From contig NZ_JAPMLP010000001.1 in the NCBI RefSeq assembly GCF_026410285.1, positions 806,001 through 870,000 of the forward strand: a stretch of DNA of 64,000 nucleotides, in the 5' to 3' direction. The stretch comes from Sulfitobacter sp. F26169L (GTDB lineage: Bacteria > Pseudomonadota > Alphaproteobacteria > Rhodobacterales > Rhodobacteraceae). Made by a program: the position numbers and the translations under genes. The notes below the pieces were generated by a model, which saw only the letters and a program-made list of their open reading frames with translations, was not told the DNA's origin and made no database searches. This document shows, piece after piece, positions 49,417 to 58,119 of the stretch; the stretch's first letter is position 1; every line of letters begins with the position of its first letter.

Positions 49417-49664
49417 GGCCTCATCGTGCATGAAGTGGCCCACTCTCTCAAGCACAAGTTTCAATCCGTTATCCTCCGTAGCGATGTCGCATTCGGGATC
49501 ATCGGGTCGCATCATGGCACATTACCTGCGACACATTGACTAGGCTGATTCTATAGACCGTCTCATTCGCTAGTTCTCCGACCGCAATGTGCGGGTGGAC
49601 TGCCCGTGTCATCGACTCGACACAGCGGGCTTGTACAAAAATAACAACAGGGAAACATTTTCAC

Positions 49665-51506
49665 ATGGCTGTTAAACCACCATTTACCGATGTCGACATC
49701 GGGACCCAGGATTCGGGGTTTTACGAAGGCTATAGCCTTCCGATCGCATTGATCTCCAAAGTCGGCATGGCATTGCTGGTCATTTGGGCGTTGGTCTTTC
49801 CAAGCAAGGCAGGGGTCATGCTGGCCTCTGTGAACTCCTCGTTATTGCTGGGGTTCAACGCATTCTACATCATTGCGGTTGGTGCATTTGCATTTTTCCT
49901 GTTTATCATCGCCGCCCTGCCAGCAACCGGCAAACGCGTTCTCGGCGCGCCGGGTGAAGCACCGGAGTTTGGCAATTTCAGCTGGTTTTCGATGATGTTC
50001 GGTGCCGGTCTGGGTGTGGGTCTAATGACCTTCGCCACAGCCGAGCCGCTGGGCCTGTGGGGTTCAAACCCGCTCACCGTTTCCGGTGAAGTCGCCGGTA
50101 ACACACCCGAAGCGCTGCAATCGGCGTATCGTTATACCTTCCTGCACTACGGCTTTCACGCTTGGGCAATCTATGTGGTGACCGGCCTTTCGCTTGCCTA
50201 TTACGCTTATACCCGTGATATGCCGCTGACCATCCGCTCTGCGCTGACGCCTCTGATCGGGCGATTTGCCAACGGTTTTCTGGGGCACCTGATCGATGTT
50301 CTGGGCGTTGTCGCAACCATTCTGGGCGTGTCCGTAACAATCGGCTTCGGCGTAAGCCAGCTCGTCGACGGGATCTATTCAATTACCGGATGGAGCTGGA
50401 TGATGGACACAACAGGTGACACGCCCGCCGCGACCAAAACCGGACTGATCGCTGCACTGATCGCGATCATGGGCATGTCGATCGTGTCGGCTGTGTCCGG
50501 GGTCGGGCGTGGGGTGAAATACCTGTCAAACCTCAATCTGGTGCTGTCGCTGATCCTGCTGCTGACGTTCATTATCTTCGGATCATTCATGTTTGCAATG
50601 ACAACCTATGCGACAGCATTGGTCGACTATATCCTGAACTTCATCCAGATGAGCTTTGGCGCCTACGGCCCCCTGGCAGCAGATAGCTTTGCTGCAAATG
50701 CCCCTGCCGCAGTTCAGGCGCTCGGCGCAGATCAGCAAACCATCGTCTACGACTCAGCTATAGCCGCCTACGGCTCTCCCGCCGGTTTCGCCACAGCGTT
50801 GAGCGAAGCAGGCATCACCCTGTCCGCCGCCGATCTTGGCGCAGCTTATGAAGCAGGTACACAGGGTCGCCAATTCGGTTGGCAGGCAAGCTGGACAACG
50901 TTCTACTGGGCCTGGTGGATAGCATTTTCACCGTTTGTGGGTTTGTTCCTTGCGCGTATCTCACGAGGACGCACCATTCGTGAGTTCGTGCTGGGTGCGG
51001 TTATTGCGCCGTCACTGGTGTGCTTTGCATGGATGGCAATTCTCGGCGGTACAGCGATTGATCTGGAACTGACTGGCGCGGCTGACGGGGCCATTCTTGC
51101 GGCGTCAAACTCGGGCAAACTGTTCGTCACGCTTGAGCAGATGCTGTCCGGTGCGTTCTTGCAGGCCATGATCATCATGTGCGTTGTTCTGATCATGACA
51201 TTCCTCGTCACCTCGGCAGACTCGGGCATTCTGGTCATGAATACGATCATGTCCGGTGGGGCCGAAGAAACAGGCATCCTTCACCGCATCATCTGGGGCG
51301 CGATCCTGACGTTAGTGATCGGAACACTTCTTCTTGCGGGCGGCGGCGGGTTGTCCGCGCTGCAAAACGCCATGATCATCGGTGCGCTGCCGTTTACGAT
51401 TGTAATGGTCGCAATGGTGATTTCACTCATCAAGGCGCTGTTCAATGATGGCCGCCGCGAACGTGAAGGCGAAACAGTCACACAGGCGGCGCACCCCGCA
51501 GAATAA
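49665..51506 (+). CDS. BCCT family transporter (betaine/choline/carnitine/DMSP type)
   Basis: A 613-residue secondary transporter with 12 hydrophobic segments. The family GFNAFYIIAVGAFAFFLF region and the FSMMFGAGLGVGLMTFATAE block are present, as is the inserted loop (about residues 355-410). It lacks a long charged C-terminal osmosensing tail. The substrates of this family are compatible solutes and, in some roseobacters, dimethylsulphoniopropionate. The start at 49665 follows CAGGGAAACATTTTCAC. The terminator follows 24 bases after the stop. Confidence 0.9.
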   Translation: MAVKPPFTDVDIGTQDSGFYEGYSLPIALISKVGMALLVIWALVFPSKAGVMLASVNSSLLLGFNAFYIIAVGAFAFFLFIIAALPATGKRVLGAPGEAPEFGNFSWFSMMFGAGLGVGLMTFATAEPLGLWGSNPLTVSGEVAGNTPEALQSAYRYTFLHYGFHAWAIYVVTGLSLAYYAYTRDMPLTIRSALTPLIGRFANGFLGHLIDVLGVVATILGVSVTIGFGVSQLVDGIYSITGWSWMMDTTGDTPAATKTGLIAALIAIMGMSIVSAVSGVGRGVKYLSNLNLVLSLILLLTFIIFGSFMFAMTTYATALVDYILNFIQMSFGAYGPLAADSFAANAPAAVQALGADQQTIVYDSAIAAYGSPAGFATALSEAGITLSAADLGAAYEAGTQGRQFGWQASWTTFYWAWWIAFSPFVGLFLARISRGRTIREFVLGAVIAPSLVCFAWMAILGGTAIDLELTGAADGAILAASNSGKLFVTLEQMLSGAFLQAMIIMCVVLIMTFLVTSADSGILVMNTIMSGGAEETGILHRIIWGAILTLVIGTLLLAGGGGLSALQNAMIIGALPFTIVMVAMVISLIKALFNDGRREREGETVTQAAHPAE

Positions 51507-51529
51507 TAAAGCCAGCAAGGCGCCATACC

Positions 51530-51561
51530 AGCGGCGTTCGGGCAACCGGACGCCGCTTTTC
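51530..51561 (+). terminator. Intrinsic terminator after the BCCT gene
   Basis: A 12-bp stem (AGCGGCGTTCGG / CCGGACGCCGCT with one G-T pair) and GCAA tetraloop are followed by TTTTC. It overlaps the stop of the convergent hypothetical gene and probably serves both strands. Confidence 0.88.
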
Positions 51562-51985
51562 ATTGACGACCGATCCGCCGCACCGCCGCGCGCAGCAATG
51601 CCCGTGAATAGAGCCGGTGAAGCGGAGTTGTCAGCTTGATGAAAATGCCCGGTCCCTGCCCCTGTCTGGCAACAACAGCCGAACCGAATACCAGCCGGTG
51701 CGCTTCAACCCGCAAGCAGGAGCGCGTGTGCCCAACAGCGTCACACAACAAAATCTCCCGCAGTCGACGCGCCTCAACCCGCCAAACCGCAAAAACATCC
51801 GCATCCCCCATTGCAAGCAAATGAACCTGCGCATCACTGATCCGCCGCTGCAGGAAAAGTTGCAAAACCTGCCGCTCCAGCCGGAACAATGGGCTGGTGT
51901 AGAACGAAACGAAAAATTCGGACAGCGTGACAGTGTCCGCCAACGCTGTCTCGAAACAATCGGTATAGTTTGCGCCCTGCCCCAC
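51560..51985 (-). CDS. Conserved hypothetical protein
   Basis: A 141-residue protein reading NYTDCFETALADTVTLSEFF at the start and RLYSRALLRAAVRRI at the end. The segment FAVWRVEARRLREILLCDAV is like a small alpha-proteobacterial hypothetical family (the DUF2867-like group), with no known role. The start is GTG at 51985, with only a weak ribosome binding site. It lies 47 bases from acuI and may be transcribed with it. Confidence 0.7.
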   Translation of the reverse strand: MGQGANYTDCFETALADTVTLSEFFVSFYTSPLFRLERQVLQLFLQRRISDAQVHLLAMGDADVFAVWRVEARRLREILLCDAVGHTRSCLRVEAHRLVFGSAVVARQGQGPGIFIKLTTPLHRLYSRALLRAAVRRIGRQ

Positions 51986-52032
51986 TTAGCGTTGCAATAG
52001 TGAATCCTGCGGGACAGGGCACGCCTTGACCG

Positions 52033-53019
52033 TCACACGTTTACATCAACCACAACGCGCCCCTTTACCTTACCGTGCAGTATATCGGCGGTAAGATCGG
52101 GCAAATCCGATAATGTCGCCGGCACAACCATCGCTTCCAGCTTGTCCATCGGCAGATCTTTCGCCACCCGTTCCCACGCGCGAAGTCGGTTTTCGTAGGG
52201 CTGCATAACACTGTCGATCCCCAACAGATTCACACCGCGCAGCAAAAACGGAATGACGGTCGCAGGCAATCCGGCTCCGCCCGCCAGGCCGACACTGGCA
52301 ACTGATGCGCCATACTGCATCTGGCCCAGAATCCGCGCCAACATGGCCCCCCCGACGGCATCAATGCAGCCACCCCATGTCTCGCCCTCAAGCGGCCTCT
52401 TCACAGTCTCGTTGATATCTTCACGCGCCACAATCTGCGTAGCCCCCAAGGATTTCAGATAGTCTGCCGTTTCTGGCCGCCCCGTCACACCGGCAACTTC
52501 ATGTCCCAGATGTGCAAGGATCGCCACAGCAACCGAGCCAACCCCACCTGCAGCCCCGGTTACCAATACAGGACCGGACTTTATCCCGTGATCCTCCAGC
52601 GCCATAACTGACAACATTGACGTGAAGCCTGCGGTCCCAACAGCCATCGCCTGTCGGGTATTCAGCCCCTGCGGCAAAGGCACAAGCCAGTCTGCCTTCA
52701 CACGCGCCTTTTGCGCATAACCGCCCCAATGGGCTTCTCCCACACGCCACCCCGTCAGAACAACTTTGTCGCCAACCTGATAGCGCTCGTCCGAAGACGC
52801 CTCGACAGTGCCGGAAAAATCGATACCCGGCACATGCGGATACTTCCGCACCAATCCGCCGCCGCTCGGGCTCATACACAGACCGTCTTTGTAGTTCACA
52901 GTGGTATATTCCACCGCAACCAAAACCTCTCCGTCGGGCAGTTGATCCTCCGATATCTGCGTAATCGCCGCCGAAGTTTCGCCATCTTCGTTCTTGGTTA
53001 TCATCAAAGCATCAAACAT
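52033..53019 (-). CDS. acuI: Acrylyl-CoA reductase AcuI (medium-chain reductase)
   Basis: Reduces acryloyl-CoA to propionyl-CoA with NADPH, part of DMSP/acrylate and 3-hydroxypropionate metabolism. The 328-residue protein shows the family blocks EYTTVNYKDGLCMSPSGGGL, YPHVPGIDFSGTVE, GWRVGEAHWGGYAQKARV, the cofactor loop VTGAAGGVGSVAVAIL, and VGLAGGAGLPATVIPFLLRG. This is the quinone-oxidoreductase YhdH/YhfP family. The start at 53019 has AAGGAGAGACAA upstream. It lies about 0.5 kb downstream (opposite strand) of a BCCT transporter. Confidence 0.9.
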   Translation of the reverse strand: MFDALMITKNEDGETSAAITQISEDQLPDGEVLVAVEYTTVNYKDGLCMSPSGGGLVRKYPHVPGIDFSGTVEASSDERYQVGDKVVLTGWRVGEAHWGGYAQKARVKADWLVPLPQGLNTRQAMAVGTAGFTSMLSVMALEDHGIKSGPVLVTGAAGGVGSVAVAILAHLGHEVAGVTGRPETADYLKSLGATQIVAREDINETVKRPLEGETWGGCIDAVGGAMLARILGQMQYGASVASVGLAGGAGLPATVIPFLLRGVNLLGIDSVMQPYENRLRAWERVAKDLPMDKLEAMVVPATLSDLPDLTADILHGKVKGRVVVDVNV

Positions 53020-53039
53020 TTGTCTCTCCTTCAAAGGGC

Positions 53040-54257
53040 ATTAGCCCTATTTCTTTTGGCTCGAAATATCCCGGGGTCCGGGGCTGGCCCCGGTTCAACC
53101 TATCTACATTCCACGCGGATTCCAGTTGTTACTCCACATCGCAACTCTCAAATTACGTCCGCGTAACGACCAGATCGGGCATCTGCAGCGCAATGCCAAT
53201 TTCGTTCGGGAACTGGCTCAATTGACCGCGGTAATGGGTCTGTTGGGTGAACAAATGCCCAACGCCCAGCCCCGTGAGCCCTTTCACCTGTCGTCCCAAT
53301 ACTACCGAGCACCACATCAAAACCCGCATAGACCAACCTCGGATAGCGCTTCCATCCAAATCCAATACGCCCGCCCTGACAAATACCTACCCCTTCCTAG
53401 ACGCCGGCACTCCACGCAGAAGAGAGCTAGCAGGAATGGACGAAGCAGGCGTTTAAGCGTCACTGTACCACCGACTCATCCGGACCGTAACGGCCCAGAA
53501 CAGATCGTTCAACGTCGCGTGCATCAATCCGAAATACGCATCGGGTTCTGCGGTCAGAGTATTCCTGTTCTGCCACGCGTGGTACCGGACAACCTGAACG
53601 ACATAGGCAGACCAGATCATCCGATTATTTCCTCCTCGCAACGCCTGTCAGAGATGGGCTGAATACACAGTCCTGCACCAGCCCGCCATCTTGAACGCCT
53701 GGAAAATCCGGCCATTGAATTTCAACAATCGCGCGGCCTATTCGGTAGCAATGCAACCGGTTTAACAGACAAGCTTGGTTCGCTCCGTTTTCCGACCGAT
53801 TGATACCGTTATAGATTACCTTCAAGATTCTCACGCCGACCAGTTTCGAAAGTGCGTCAGCGATTGCTGTCGCAGTCGACACAATGTACGCGACGTCAGG
53901 CAGGATCATTCTGGTTTCGAGGGCAACTATCAGCACGGATAGGCATAAGGGTAAGATAAAATCACTTTTTGCCAGACGCCTGCAATGGCGGCTGTCGCCG
54001 CGATTTCGCCCGCTTGCGGTCTGGTCAGGTTCCACGCACGGCGCAGCCCCCTTGCTGCTCCAATCCCAGATCCGGCAACGCCACACCAAAGCTAAACAAA
54101 AGAAATATAACCGCAATGATCGGCAAAAAATCTGTTGGATCATCCATAAAAACAGCGCGGTGCCCGCCGACAGCGATAACCGCCGTTGCGCCACACACCA
54201 CATCATGACGCGCGGCGTGAAGCAGAATATTGTGGCATCGCCAGAACCCAGGTTTCC
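53040..54257. pseudogene. Coding-like but broken region, probably decayed genes
   Basis: About 1.2 kb without an intact gene. Minus-strand pieces look protein-like but change frame: RMIWSAYVVQVVRYHAWQNR ending at 53453; QTHYRGQLSQFPNEIGIALQ ending at 53153; IIAVIFLLFSFGVALPDLGL near 54040-54110, then a different frame continuing with LSVLIVALETRMILPDVAYI. These suggest at least two degenerate genes, one membrane protein. The families could not be named. Plus-strand frames look non-coding. Confidence 0.45.
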
Positions 54258-54686
54258 CTAGTTCTGCACAACAACCTTCATGTTGCGCAGCCCGACTTGC
54301 TGCGTCATTGCAAACAGTCTGGCAGCGTTGGACGGATGCAAACGGATACATCCCGCAGATGCAGGGCGACCAAGCCGCCTGATCTGGTTCGTCCCGTGAA
54401 TGGCATAGTTTCCGCGAAAGAAAATCGAATGTGGCATCGGTGCATTGTTATAAAGGCTCGACTTATGGTTCTTGGATAGCCATTTAGCCCGCCACGCCCC
54501 GCGCGGCGTAATTTTACCTTTGCGCGCAGTGGACACCGGCCATTTGTGAATTTGTTTGCCATTGCGGTACACCCGCATAGTCTGTTCCGAAATATCGACC
54601 TTGGCAATCAGTTGACCCGCGCTAACCGCGGAAGGAATTGTATAAATCAATGATGCACAAAGCATCGCTGTAGCAAAAATTTTCAT
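54258..54686 (-). CDS. Small L,D-transpeptidase (ErfK/YbiS type)
   Basis: A 142-residue exported protein with a signal peptide (residues 1-23) and a minimal YkuD domain: KVDISEQTMRVYRNGKQIHK, H98 in YAIHGT and the catalytic C113 in SAGCIRLHPSNA. Its family attaches lipoproteins to, or cross-links, peptidoglycan. The small size lacks other binding domains. It is the second L,D-transpeptidase in this window. A degenerate region lies downstream. Confidence 0.88.
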   Translation of the reverse strand: MKIFATAMLCASLIYTIPSAVSAGQLIAKVDISEQTMRVYRNGKQIHKWPVSTARKGKITPRGAWRAKWLSKNHKSSLYNNAPMPHSIFFRGNYAIHGTNQIRRLGRPASAGCIRLHPSNAARLFAMTQQVGLRNMKVVVQN

Positions 54687-54955
54687 GTGGCAGCATTCCC
54701 AAGTTTAGAATGGCATAAATGAATCCACTTCTTGTGGTGGTGTCAAAGATTAACTACCTCATCTTGTGCAAAACTATGGTTTTCCTTACTGCCGTGACAG
54801 CAAGATCGCGCGCGACGGTGCGCATGCGAACAATAGCGCCTTATTCTGGGGCTCGCTATCTCTCTGCTCGGTACTGTGATTCGACTGTTGGGCCTTCTAC
54901 CGCTGATATGCTTATCAGCCAGGCTATGCCTGCCAATTGTTCCCGAACACACCCC
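54687..54955. other. Gene-free stretch upstream of ssrA
   Basis: Nothing coding is seen here. Plus-strand and minus-strand frames overlapping it run into the ssrA gene and are spurious. Confidence 0.5.
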
Positions 54956-54984
54956 TTGAAATGTGCCCGACGCCCGTCTATCTA
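54956..54984 (+). promoter_or_regulatory. Promoter of ssrA
   Basis: TTGAAA (54956-54961), a 17-base spacer, and TATCTA (54979-54984) lie just before the acceptor part of the tmRNA gene. Confidence 0.6.
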
Positions 54985-54990
54985 TGAGGT

Positions 54991-55305
54991 GTCCTTCGGG
55001 ACTATGGATATAAACGCGCTCGTAATAAGCGGTTCGGACCCGGGGGCGGTACCCGGCGACTCCACCAATCATCCGTCATTTGCGGATCATGGGGTCGAAA
55101 CAGGATCGACGAACGTCTAAAGGGGTTATGCTTTATCTCGGCTGACTGCCACCGTTATCGGCGTAAAATGTACAATTGCAAATGACAATCGTGCTCCAAT
55201 GGCGATGGCCGCGTAAGCGACCGGAACTATTGAAAACTTAAGTCCTTGGGCCTAGCAGCGTAAGGCGGGGTTCGCAGGTACCTGGCAACAGAAACCTGCA
55301 CTTTT
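54991..55305 (+). ncRNA. ssrA: Circularly permuted two-piece tmRNA
   Basis: tmRNA rescues stalled ribosomes and tags the nascent peptide. The acceptor piece comes first and ends TCCACCA at 55061-55067. A short spacer follows, then the coding piece, which starts GGGGTCG at 55091. GGGGTCG pairs with CGACTCC of the acceptor and shows the G3-U70 alanine identity pair. The tag reading frame is 55178-55216: A N D N R A P M A M A A then TAA. The gene order matches the alpha-proteobacterial permuted form. The 3' end near a hairpin (GCAGGT...ACCTGC) at about 55274-55299 is approximate. Confidence 0.92.
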
Positions 55306-55442
55306 CCCATCATTGCGTTTTGTACTTCTCTTGACCCGCTGTGATGCGCGTGCAACTTATTGTGCATGGGGACCCGACTGCGAACGCCCCGTGAGGCGCC
55401 AGCCAGAGGTTCGCATGTTTCCAACATTTAAGGATGCATGCC

Positions 55443-56258
55443 ATGGCTGGCCCCAATGAAATTACTGTTTCCCAATTGCTGCGCCTGATCGGCCTGCCCG
55501 ATGCACCTGCCATCGTGGATATCTCGATCGATGGTGACTTCAACGACGATCCTTTCCTCATCCCCACGGCGTTTCGCCATCCTCATACCGATATTGCGGA
55601 CCTGAAGACGCGCCTTGCAGGGCGCTCATGTGTTGTGGTCTGCCAGCGGGGCATCAAGCTAAGCCAGGGACTGGCCGCGTGGTTGCGCGCTGACGGGATT
55701 GCGGCTGAATATCTGCAAGGTGGCAATTTTGGCTGGCGTGAACACGCTCAAGCTCCGCGTTTCCCTGCCGCCGCAGTGCCACAGCCGGTTGAGGGCGCAA
55801 CGCTGTGGGTCACCCGCCATCGGCCCAAGATCGACCGTATCGCCTGCCCATGGTTAATCCGCCGCTTTGTGGACCCCGACGCGCGGTTCCTTTTTGTCTC
55901 TCCGTCAGAGGTTGCAGGCGTGGCAGACAGATACAGCGCAACACCATTTGATGTTGAAGATGTGTTCTGGTCGCATCGTGGTGACGGATGCACTTTTGAT
56001 ACCATGCTGGAAGAGTTTGGTTTGCAAACCCCTGCGCTGACGCGACTTGCCACTGTGATCCGCGCCGCAGACACCAACAGCCATGAATTAGCACCGCAAG
56101 CCGCCGGACTGCTGGCCCTGTCTGTCGGACTGTCGCGCCAGTACCGCGACGATCAGCGACAGCTTGACGCGGGTATGGCGATTTACGATGCACTCTACCG
56201 CTGGGCGCGCGATGGAATTGATGAGGGTCACGACTGGCCTGCGGGACACAAGGCATGA
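55443..56258 (+). CDS. Rhodanese-domain/ChrB C-terminal fusion (chromate resistance)
   Basis: A 271-residue protein. Residues 1-105 resemble a rhodanese domain with the active-site cysteine in CVVVCQRGIKLSQGLAAWLR. Residues 115-270 are a ChrB C-terminal domain (WVTRHRPKIDRIACPWLIRR, then FVDPDARFLFV). ChrB proteins act as chromate-responsive regulators in classical chr loci; the fusion to a sulphur-transferase domain is a known variant. The start at 55443 has AAGGATGCATGCC upstream; 55434 is an alternative. It overlaps chrA by 4 bases. Confidence 0.85.
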   Translation: MAGPNEITVSQLLRLIGLPDAPAIVDISIDGDFNDDPFLIPTAFRHPHTDIADLKTRLAGRSCVVVCQRGIKLSQGLAAWLRADGIAAEYLQGGNFGWREHAQAPRFPAAAVPQPVEGATLWVTRHRPKIDRIACPWLIRRFVDPDARFLFVSPSEVAGVADRYSATPFDVEDVFWSHRGDGCTFDTMLEEFGLQTPALTRLATVIRAADTNSHELAPQAAGLLALSVGLSRQYRDDQRQLDAGMAIYDALYRWARDGIDEGHDWPAGHKA

Positions 56259-57499
56259 GAACGCCAGACTGGCCCGAAATGGCCCGCGTTTTTGGCCGTA
56301 TTGGTGTTTTGTCATTCGGCGGACCGGCCGCGCAAATCGCACTGATGCACCGCGAACTGGTTGAGACGCGCGGTTGGTTAAGCGAGCAAAGTTATCTACG
56401 CGCCCTAAGCCTGTGCATGCTGCTGCCCGGACCCGAAGCGATGCAGCTGGCAACCTACGCCGGATGGCGGTTGCGTGGAACGGCAGGCGGTCTGCTGGCA
56501 GGGCTGTTGTTCGTCATTCCGGGTGCGATTGTGATCGCCTTGCTGGCATTGCTTTACGCCAGTTACGGCCAGGTGCCGCTTGTGCAAGCCACATTCCTCG
56601 GGATCAAGGCTGCCGTTGTCGTTGTGGTATTTCAGGCCTTGCGAAAGGTGGCGGCAAGGGCGCTGGCGGGTGCGTGGGGGTGGGCGCTGGCACTCATGTC
56701 GTTTATAGGGCTGTTCGTTTTTGGCCTGCCCTTCCCGCTGATTATCATTGCCGCGGGCCTGTGCGGCATGTGGAGGGCGCAGCCGCTCGATGAACCGGTT
56801 GCGACCGCGCCCACGGGCGCGCGCCCTCTGCGGGCATTGGTAATGTGGGCCGCGCTATGGTCGGCGCCCCTGTTTCTGGTGTGGATGCTTGACCATAGCT
56901 TTTTACTGCAACTCGGTCTGTTTTTTTCGAAACTTGCGATTGTAACCTTTGGCGGCGCCTATGCAGTATTGGGGTATATGACACAAACAGTGGTGAGCGA
57001 TCTGGGCTGGATTACAACCGCCCAAATGATTGACGCATTGGGCCTGGCCGAAACCACGCCCGGCCCGCTGATACTGGTGACAGAATTTGTGGCACTTCTG
57101 GCCGGATTTGCACAGGGCGGGATTACAGGCGCATTTGCAGCGGGCCTGCTGGCCCTCTGGGTGACATTTACACCATGTTTCATGTGGATATTTCTGGCTG
57201 GCCCCTATCTAGACCAACTCAGCGCGCAACCCCGCCTTGCGGCGGGACTTCAGGCGATAACAGCCGCTGTTGTCGGGGTAATCGCAAACCTGACGCTGTG
57301 GTTTGCGATACATGTGCTTTTCCACAAGGTAGGCACTTTTGCCCCCCTCGCCCTGCCCGTGCCCGATTTGACCAGCTTTGATCCTGTCGCCGCTGCGCTG
57401 ACCCTTCTAGCGATGATCTTGATGCTGGCACTGCGAATGGGTTTTGTCAGCACCATGACGGTTTCGGGCGTCTGTGCGCTGGTGATCGCACTGATCTGA
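56255..57499 (+). CDS. chrA: Chromate transporter ChrA
   Basis: Exports chromate from the cell. The 414-residue long form contains two homologous halves, each about 190 residues with 5-6 helices. The first shows GVLSFGGPAAQIALMHRELV and LLPGPEAMQLATYAGWRLRG, the second KLAIVTFGGAYAVLGYMTQT and AETTPGPLILVTEFVALLAG. It is coupled by overlap to the rhodanese-ChrB gene. The pair lies between ssrA and sspB and may have been acquired as a cassette, although its base use looks like its neighbours. Confidence 0.92.
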   Translation: MRTPDWPEMARVFGRIGVLSFGGPAAQIALMHRELVETRGWLSEQSYLRALSLCMLLPGPEAMQLATYAGWRLRGTAGGLLAGLLFVIPGAIVIALLALLYASYGQVPLVQATFLGIKAAVVVVVFQALRKVAARALAGAWGWALALMSFIGLFVFGLPFPLIIIAAGLCGMWRAQPLDEPVATAPTGARPLRALVMWAALWSAPLFLVWMLDHSFLLQLGLFFSKLAIVTFGGAYAVLGYMTQTVVSDLGWITTAQMIDALGLAETTPGPLILVTEFVALLAGFAQGGITGAFAAGLLALWVTFTPCFMWIFLAGPYLDQLSAQPRLAAGLQAITAAVVGVIANLTLWFAIHVLFHKVGTFAPLALPVPDLTSFDPVAAALTLLAMILMLALRMGFVSTMTVSGVCALVIALI

Positions 57500-57567
57500 G
57501 TTCTGCTCTTTTATCCCCTTCGGAATCGCCTATGATGCAGATGAACGTTATACCCGAGAGAGATGAC

Positions 57568-58056
57568 ATGAGCGGCACTATTGATTACGGCAACCTCATG
57601 CATGATGCCATGCGCAGCCTGATACGCAACGTCCTGCTGGACGTGGCAGACAACGGACTTCCCGGTGCACATCATTTCTTTATCACCTTTGATACTTCCC
57701 ACCCCGATGCAGAACTGGCCGATTGGTTGTCAGACCGCTATCCCGACGAAATGACCGTTGTCATGCAGCACTGGTATGACAATCTTGAAGTCACCAACGA
57801 CGGTTTTTCCATCACGCTCAATTTCGGGGATGCGCCAGAACCACTTTACGTGCCCTATGATGCCATCCGCACTTTTGTCGATCCTTCCGTAGAATTTGGG
57901 CTGCGGTTTGAACAGAGGGAAGAAGAAAGCGACAACATCAAATCTGCTGGCAAAGACAAACCGCTCTCCCAGACCGAAGAATCAGAGTTGGAAGTGGAGG
58001 AAGAGCCTACCAAAGAGGCCGAAATCGTCTCTCTGGACAGTTTTCGTAAAACATGA
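57568..58056 (+). CDS. sspB: SspB-type ClpXP adaptor
   Basis: SspB delivers ssrA-tagged proteins to ClpXP. The 162-residue protein has the alpha-proteobacterial SspB core (DYGNLMHDAMRSLIRNVLLD, then GDAPEPLYVPYDAIRTFVDP), an acidic linker and a short conserved C-terminal tail IVSLDSFRK that would dock on ClpX. The start at 57568 has GAGAGATGAC upstream; the frame to 57532 adds 12 residues of leader. The ssrA gene that encodes its substrate tag is 2.3 kb upstream. Confidence 0.92.
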   Translation: MSGTIDYGNLMHDAMRSLIRNVLLDVADNGLPGAHHFFITFDTSHPDAELADWLSDRYPDEMTVVMQHWYDNLEVTNDGFSITLNFGDAPEPLYVPYDAIRTFVDPSVEFGLRFEQREEESDNIKSAGKDKPLSQTEESELEVEEEPTKEAEIVSLDSFRKT

Positions 58057-58119
58057 GGTAGCGCGGCGCGGCGCCAAAGGCTAAACAGCCCTGAAACCAA
58101 TACTTCAGGAGTGCCCGCA

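Noticed and set aside
53126..53662. 178-codon plus-strand frame
   Set aside because: Composition is basic and irregular, and minus-strand fragments in the same place look more protein-like; kept only as part of a decayed region.
54719..55120. Plus-strand 133-codon frame and minus-strand frame 54743-55072
   Set aside because: Both overlap the ssrA gene, which explains the conserved sequence there.
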